Shown: piece by piece, positions 59,272-64,000 of the stretch
How positions within the stretch are numbered: the stretch's first letter is position 1
Layout: every line of letters begins with the position of its first letter
Assembly (NCBI GenBank): GCA_964630905.1
Contig: CAZVWR010000009.1
Coordinates: 1 to 64,000 of the forward strand
Source: JAGOEX01 sp964630905
Lineage (GTDB): Bacteria; UBP6; UBA1177
Direction of reading: 5' to 3'
Length of the DNA: 64,000 bases
Translations under genes and position numbers: made by a program
Notes under the pieces: model-generated
Seen by the model: the letters and a program-made list of their open reading frames with translations, nothing else
What the model was told of the DNA's origin: nothing
Database searches by the model: none

Positions 59272-61320
59272 TTACTGTTTGACCTCTTTCTTTTGTTCCT
59301 CTTCCTTTTTCTTTTCCTCTTCCTTTTTTTTCTGCTCCTCTTCTAATTGAGCAGGTGTCATGAAAGGTTCCTTATTCCGGCCTATCATAACTGCACTCCT
59401 TCCGGTCATTCTGTTGTATTCGTCAAATTTTACCGGAGTGCCTGAAAGGATCGATGTAAATTCTGTCCCGTTAAGTGCAGAAACAAACCCTGAAACATCT
59501 TTTTTGCCCGATCTTTCAAGTCCTGTGAACAGTATTTCACACACTTCGGCAATAAAATTCTCAATGAAATAAAGACCTCTTCCGTTCTTTTCACTGAAAT
59601 TTTTTGTGATCTCTGAATATGCCTTGTTAGAATCTGAAAAGTTATTGACAGGAGCATAGACTATCATTCCGTCAATCGTTGTTCCAAGCTGTTCTATAAC
59701 TTTTTCACTGCTTACAAGCTCAGACGGTGCGATAACGAGTATCTGCTGAATGTCCCAGTCATAACCGGCTTCGCGAAGATCCTGTTCTCTTCCTGCAACA
59801 TTTCTGTTCAGATATTTCTGGTAATATTCAAACTCGACATTCATATAGGGAAATGAAGGAAGGAACATCGGCATGTGAAAAACAGGTGTGGCGACAACAA
59901 GAGCGTCAAAATCACATTTACCGGGAATTGTCTTTGCAAGTCTTTCCAGAGCTCTCCTCATCAAGGTGTCATTGTTAAACTTTTCCTTGTTCTTCCATCT
60001 GAAGAGCTTAATGGCCTCGTCATAGTTGTCCGGTTTTCCGATCACCTTTTCCACATCATCAAAAAAGGCGTTGTCTCCGGGCGAGAGATCGAGCAGATCT
60101 GTCACGCTTCCACCCATATCCTCAATATTCTTCCAGTACATATCTCTCAGGATGCGACCTTCCCTGTTGTCAAGATATGCGATAGCGAATTTTTTCTTTT
60201 CTCTTTCATTAACAGCATATCTGATAATGTTCTCCGATTCGCTGTCTTTTGACGGCATGACATTATAAAAAAGCCCTTTCAATGTTGAGATGTAAGGTAT
60301 GTAGGAAACAACAGGTATTGCTGTCTCAAGCGATCTTTCTTTGAATGTCTGTGCAAATTCGGGGGCGAAAAAAGGTCCTGCGACGGCAAAACATTTTATC
60401 TCTTTCGCCTTTTCAAACAGTTTGTCAATGTCGGTTTCATCAAGATAATTTAAAAATGTGAGCTGTATTCCGCTCTTTCTGTAATCTTTAAAATACCATG
60501 TTATGAATGAAGTAATCACTTCGTTGAACTTTGTCCATTTTTCATCGTTTGAAAGTGCAACACAGAGATTGTTCCAGTCGGGCACGCGGGTTGCATCATA
60601 AGTTTCATCAATCGGAATTTCTTCAATTATTTCAGAATCTTCTTCAAGTTTTTTCATTTCATCGAGAACTTCTTCTTTCATGTTTTCAGGAATATCCCCG
60701 CTTTTCCCGCCGGGCTCCATTGACAGATAGTTGTTGAAATCACTTCTATTCGTCTGAGATCTGTTCATCCACTCTTCAAGTTCAACTTTTGCATTTTCCT
60801 TTTTCACATCGTCAAGAGCCGAGTACCATGTCGCCGCTTTTTCAACCCTTTTGGAATAAAGGTAGGCAAGCAGTACTGTTTTTGACCCTCTGACCTTCTC
60901 CTCTTTTCCGAGTTTGAGATATATTGAAAGAATCCATTTCAGAGCTTCATCGTATTTACCGGTCTTAAGAGCCGCTTCGCCTGCCGTAAGATGAGTTTCG
61001 TTCACAAAAGGTTTTACACCCTTGAGTTCATTGAATATTTCAAGAGATCTATCATATTGCCCTTTGTTAACAAATGCTTTTGCAAGTCTGAATTTTATGA
61101 ATTCATACTGCCACTTAGCCCATCTGAGCTTAAGCATTTCGCCCGAAAATGTTTCAATCCCTGCGTGATCTGAAACGGCCTCAAGGGAGTGATACTTCGC
61201 TTCAACCTCTTCCCATGTGAGTTCCGGTGTTGAAGCCGCAGGTCTTGTAACATATGAACACGCTGACATAAAAAAAAGCGCTGTCATCAGGGTCAGAATG
61301 GAAATTGTCGATCTTTTCAT
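59272..61320 (-). CDS. LpoA-like TPR and periplasmic-binding-fold lipoprotein
   Basis: 682 aa from the ATG at 61320, with GAGGTGG upstream. Signal peptide with lipobox MSAC. Residues ~30-190 are TPR-like (DRSLEIFNELKGVKPFV, GKYDEALKWILSIYLKLG). An acidic stretch at ~205-235 follows, then a type 1 periplasmic-binding-protein fold to ~640 (KEIKCFAVAGPFFAPEFA, IPVVSYIPYIS, KFAIAYLDNREGR). The last ~30 residues are a Lys/Glu repeat tail. The order TPR then binding fold is that of LpoA, the activator of PBP1a, but similarity is by architecture only. It heads the probable phosphonate operon. Confidence 0.7.
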   Translation of the reverse strand: MKRSTISILTLMTALFFMSACSYVTRPAASTPELTWEEVEAKYHSLEAVSDHAGIETFSGEMLKLRWAKWQYEFIKFRLAKAFVNKGQYDRSLEIFNELKGVKPFVNETHLTAGEAALKTGKYDEALKWILSIYLKLGKEEKVRGSKTVLLAYLYSKRVEKAATWYSALDDVKKENAKVELEEWMNRSQTNRSDFNNYLSMEPGGKSGDIPENMKEEVLDEMKKLEEDSEIIEEIPIDETYDATRVPDWNNLCVALSNDEKWTKFNEVITSFITWYFKDYRKSGIQLTFLNYLDETDIDKLFEKAKEIKCFAVAGPFFAPEFAQTFKERSLETAIPVVSYIPYISTLKGLFYNVMPSKDSESENIIRYAVNEREKKKFAIAYLDNREGRILRDMYWKNIEDMGGSVTDLLDLSPGDNAFFDDVEKVIGKPDNYDEAIKLFRWKNKEKFNNDTLMRRALERLAKTIPGKCDFDALVVATPVFHMPMFLPSFPYMNVEFEYYQKYLNRNVAGREQDLREAGYDWDIQQILVIAPSELVSSEKVIEQLGTTIDGMIVYAPVNNFSDSNKAYSEITKNFSEKNGRGLYFIENFIAEVCEILFTGLERSGKKDVSGFVSALNGTEFTSILSGTPVKFDEYNRMTGRSAVMIGRNKEPFMTPAQLEEEQKKKEEEKKKEEEQKKEVKQ

Positions 61321-61347
61321 AAGCCACCTCACTTTTTCTAAAGCGGT

Positions 61348-61375
61348 ATACTATACAAAGAATCTTAATAATCAA
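61348..61375 (-). promoter_or_regulatory. Possible promoter of the phosphonate/envelope operon
   Basis: Minus strand TTGATT (61370-61375), 16-base spacer, TAGTAT (61348-61353), about 28 bases before the ATG at 61320. The boxes are only moderate matches. Confidence 0.35.
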
Positions 61376-61437
61376 GTTATGATTCTTTTAATACCTAAAA
61401 TTTAAATTTAAGTTTATATGATGGGATGATTTGTTTT

Positions 61438-63057
61438 TTACTCTTCAAACGGACAGACACTCTCTTCTTTGCAATAGCAGTCCATATCTCTGAGAATATA
61501 CCCTGCTTTATACATCGGCTGCCAGAAAAGGTATTTGTTTTCAAATGTGGCATAACCATGTCCGTAACTTGTCTGATTTTCAATTGGTTTTGAACAATAT
61601 GTTTTTCCTTTATCAATTCTATAATAACAAAGCTTTCCGTCTTCCTGATATCCGCTTTCGTTCATCACATAATTCTCTTCATACAGAATAACATTTGATT
61701 TGAATTCCATTAGCCAGATACTTAAAAATGCGGTTTCTGTTGACGGTATTTCAAACTCCCGCTCTATTTTCCATGGTTCTTTGGAAATGTCAACCACAAC
61801 CATCTTATTGGCAGGACCACCCTCAACAATTGATCTGTAAATTATGCGGTTGGGATTGTCCCTATCAAATTTTGGAAATCCCGCAGATTCCCCTTCTCTT
61901 GAAATTTTCTTGCAGTCGCTGAGACTTTTCGGACTTTTTGAAAGATCACAGATGTATGAGGTGTTTGTTGCAATATGGGCAAACATTGCCTTATCACCGG
62001 CAATTGAAAGCTCCCCCGCCTTGCCGTCAGGATTACCGTGTGCAAGTGTCGTCCATTTCCATTCTCCTGTCTTTGCATACATTAATGACCGGTTACCGTC
62101 GCTTGCGGGGTTTTCTCCCTTGTCAAAATGATTTACCCCTATTATTGTCCATTCTTTTGTAATAAATGGGGCTGCATCAATCAGAGTCATGTTGTTATCA
62201 TCATCGTATATGACCCGATATTTAAAATTGTCTTTATATTCTTCAATTGATATTATCCATGAGTGAGCGTCTGTTGTTGAATCATCTTTCCTGTACATAC
62301 TGATTCCATCTGTTATTATAATTCCGTTCATATACTGAGGATATACAGGAACCCCGGGAATAACCATATATTTTCCTGTTGAAATATCATACATTACAGC
62401 TCTCTGACCATGATAACCCGGGAACTGCTCAATTTTTTCCTTGTCTCCGATCCTGTAATTGTATAGTCTGAAAACTACTTTACCTCCATCCATATTGCTT
62501 TCCCTGCTAATACCTGAAAAAGAATTTGCCCATGTCCTGGGATTAAGAAATATATCACATTTATGAACATATCCGGGCATCAGTTCAGGTGGCATAGGTT
62601 TAACATCCCATTCACACGGCCACGGATAACATTCAGCAATTAACTCGTTGTCTTCAAATTCCCCGTTTTTATACTTGTCGTAAACTTCCTTATTCAGATC
62701 CTTCCAAAGAGATTTTACACACTGCGGATCATATTCATCAGGTGTGTCGCATGGACGGCAGAAATGGATTGTGCCGTCTTGTCTATAATAAGGATATTTT
62801 GCATCCATAGGATATGGACAGTACATATCGACATCAGGGGTTTCAGAATCACCATCGGTATCCAGTTTTTCGCTGTCACCGTCGATCATGTCGGGATCGG
62901 GTGTTACACTGTCCAGATCGGTTTTGATTTGATCCTGATCGATCAAACTCGAATCTTTGTCAGGAGAAGTATCAATATCAGTTTTTGTTTCACCTGAATT
63001 ACACGAAGTGCAAGACCATAAAACTGACAGTAGAAACATTATCAATATGTTACGCAT
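61438..63057 (-). CDS. Large acidic lipoprotein with beta-propeller-like body
   Basis: 539 aa from the ATG at 63057, which has GGAGG upstream; a longer frame would enter the neighbouring gene. Signal peptide ends with Cys at about residue 16 or 19 (LWSCTSC, two lipobox-like Cys). An Asp-rich linker (DTSPDKDSSLIDQDQ and PDPDMIDGDSE) spans about 23-73. Cys-containing segments follow (CRPCDTPDEYDPQC, ECYPWPCEW). The ~400-residue C-terminal body has repeating beta-strand units (AVMYDISTGKYMVIPG, RSLMYAKTGEWKWT) that look like propeller blades. Function unknown. Confidence 0.78.
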   Translation of the reverse strand: MRNILIMFLLSVLWSCTSCNSGETKTDIDTSPDKDSSLIDQDQIKTDLDSVTPDPDMIDGDSEKLDTDGDSETPDVDMYCPYPMDAKYPYYRQDGTIHFCRPCDTPDEYDPQCVKSLWKDLNKEVYDKYKNGEFEDNELIAECYPWPCEWDVKPMPPELMPGYVHKCDIFLNPRTWANSFSGISRESNMDGGKVVFRLYNYRIGDKEKIEQFPGYHGQRAVMYDISTGKYMVIPGVPVYPQYMNGIIITDGISMYRKDDSTTDAHSWIISIEEYKDNFKYRVIYDDDNNMTLIDAAPFITKEWTIIGVNHFDKGENPASDGNRSLMYAKTGEWKWTTLAHGNPDGKAGELSIAGDKAMFAHIATNTSYICDLSKSPKSLSDCKKISREGESAGFPKFDRDNPNRIIYRSIVEGGPANKMVVVDISKEPWKIEREFEIPSTETAFLSIWLMEFKSNVILYEENYVMNESGYQEDGKLCYYRIDKGKTYCSKPIENQTSYGHGYATFENKYLFWQPMYKAGYILRDMDCYCKEESVCPFEE

Positions 63058-63088
63058 TGAGAAACCTCCGGTTTCCGGTGAAACCTTT

Positions 63089-64000
63089 CTATATTGAATT
63101 AATTTCCTGTTCAAGCATTGAAAGTCCGTTAATAATGTCATCAAAAGACGGATACTCGCCGAATATCATATTCTGCATGTCCCTGTAATCATTTTTCATG
63201 AATTTCAGGACATGGTCAGGCGGAATGAGCTTCATTGTTCCGGGAACCGCCAGATCATACCTCGCCCAGCCTCTTGGATAGAACCTTTTTTTAAAAGCCG
63301 TTACACTTTCAAGGAGATCAATGTCTTTCAATGCGGACTCTCTGATAACACTTCTGCTCAACATGAACATATCATAATAATGTCTTGAGTATCTCGCAGG
63401 AACAGGACTGCTCTCAGGCCGGTGAGCTTCGTGATGAAGGATCGTCACCTTCTCCCAGAATGTCCTTTCCGCTTTTATTGATCTTAAACCGCATTCGTGA
63501 TCTTTAATCAGTTCGGGGAAAACATCATGCAGATAAGGGGTTATAATATATCTGTCATTCGGAACCCATGAGGCAAGAGGTCCAATCTCCAGTTTGACTC
63601 TAGGTGCAATATACTGATCTGAAAAAGACTCGGGATAAGTGACCTGAAGAATATGAGGATCTTTTTTATCTTCTTCCACTGAACACGCAGGGCTTAATAC
63701 AGCACTTATTTTTTCCCTTAATTCTCCGGAAATGAAAGCGGATGCCGATTCATCGATCGCACTGTTCATCTTAGCCTGTTTTGTTCCGGACATTGGAGCC
63801 AGAGGATCGGATTCCGTTAACAGCCGCCAGTCAAGGATCAGATCAATATCTTCAGAAAATCTTTCAATGACTTTAAAAACTTTTGAAAGCGATGTTCCGC
63901 CTTTAAAAAGCATGATCTTTGATAAGTATTCATCGGCAAAGATCTTTCTGAGAACCCAGCAGACCCAGAAATCCTTTTCCATAATTGCAGGAGGTATCCC
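63089..64000 (-). CDS. AbiEii-type nucleotidyltransferase toxin (partial, start off right edge)
   Basis: 304 visible codons, open at base 64000. Reading upstream of the ATG at 63982 gives GIPPAI before MEKDFWVCWVLRKIF, matching the conserved GI-P-AI(V/M)EKD(Y/F)WV beginning of the family, so the true start lies outside the window. LFKGGTSLSKVF (GGTSLSK) and SEDIDLIL (DxD) are the nucleotidyltransferase signature; RTFWEKVTILHHEAHRP and the later YYDMFMLS are also family-specific. AbiEii proteins transfer nucleotides (GTP-dependent in AbiE) and act in toxin-antitoxin or abortive infection systems. Its antitoxin, usually upstream, would lie outside the window. Confidence 0.85.
   Translation of the reverse strand, partial: GIPPAIMEKDFWVCWVLRKIFADEYLSKIMLFKGGTSLSKVFKVIERFSEDIDLILDWRLLTESDPLAPMSGTKQAKMNSAIDESASAFISGELREKISAVLSPACSVEEDKKDPHILQVTYPESFSDQYIAPRVKLEIGPLASWVPNDRYIITPYLHDVFPELIKDHECGLRSIKAERTFWEKVTILHHEAHRPESSPVPARYSRHYYDMFMLSRSVIRESALKDIDLLESVTAFKKRFYPRGWARYDLAVPGTMKLIPPDHVLKFMKNDYRDMQNMIFGEYPSFDDIINGLSMLEQEINSI

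Noticed and set aside
59272..59360. Lys/Glu tail of the LpoA-like lipoprotein as a TonB-like or TolA-like region
   Set aside because: Too short (about 30 residues) and at the extreme C-terminus, unlike those proteins.
63058..63144. Longer N-terminus for the lipoprotein at 61438
   Set aside because: It overlaps the AbiEii-like gene and hides the signal peptide; the ATG at 63057 has GGAGG.

Overview
The window is a densely packed stretch of a Gram-negative bacterial chromosome of low-to-moderate GC. Outer-membrane-type biology is shown by an MlaD/MCE protein, many Cys-anchored lipoproteins and an LpoA-like periplasmic lipoprotein. Acidic lipoproteins rich in Asp/Glu, Myxococcus-type Cys-rich repeats, DUF1566 (Lcl C-terminal) domains and Thr-Gly-(Asn/Asp) spacer repeats suggest a myxobacterial/deltaproteobacterial-like lineage or an allied uncultured phylum. 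I cannot place it more precisely. I saw no rRNA or tRNA gene, CRISPR array or insertion sequence. No gene-free stretch reaches 300 bp (the longest, about 230 bp, is at 27108-27336), and many genes overlap by 1-20 bases, so most of the window is operons.

Layout. 1-654: an MlaD-type transporter subunit running off the left edge, divergent from serS. 801-4524: serS coupled to a membrane-anchored unknown and a GT39/ArnT-like glycosyltransferase. 4536-8730: three exported proteins, two with Gly/Asp/Asn/Thr/Ser tandem repeats; a near-identical ~66-bp promoter block lies upstream of the first and third. 8810-20942 (minus): a housekeeping series reading acyltransferase, TPR membrane protein, leuS, holA, folP, cdaA, cdaR, glmM, acpS, HAD phosphatase, joining c-di-AMP synthesis to cell-wall precursor supply. 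21138-24630: a nucleotidyltransferase toxin-antitoxin-like pair, an RlmI-like methyltransferase, a CPBP protease and a DUF4143 ATPase remnant. 24616-31995: paired Sel1-like proteins, RhuM-PLD, birA, an SH3b/DUF4015 protein, another nucleotidyltransferase pair and an unknown membrane protein. 32035-37537: cell-wall-related hydrolases (NamZ/DUF1343, a serine hydrolase, an M23 lipoprotein), an exported nitroreductase and moeA. 37683-46548: a MNT gene with a HEPN stub, a VOC protein, a GH13 amylase, pabC, pabB, exported superoxide dismutase, tpx, pabA and more lipoproteins.

The most interesting region is 46597-61320 (minus), probably one ~15-kb operon. It encodes phosphonate biosynthesis: PEP mutase fused to a cytidylyltransferase, phosphonopyruvate decarboxylase, and a phosphonoacetaldehyde-reductase-type alcohol dehydrogenase. 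With these are a TagF-like CDP-polyol phosphotransferase, two paralogous proteins that fuse a YidC/Oxa1-like membrane domain to an alkaline-phosphatase-superfamily (LtaS/sulfatase-like) extracytoplasmic domain, a lysine-6-aminotransferase-like enzyme, a PlsC acyltransferase and a periplasmic binding-protein-like lipoprotein. The simplest reading is that a C-P compound (hydroxyethyl- or aminoethylphosphonate) is made, activated with CTP and attached to a surface polymer or lipid. The right edge holds a large lipoprotein and a partial AbiEii-type nucleotidyltransferase.

Four nucleotidyltransferase-type (toxin-antitoxin-like) loci occur within the 64 kb.
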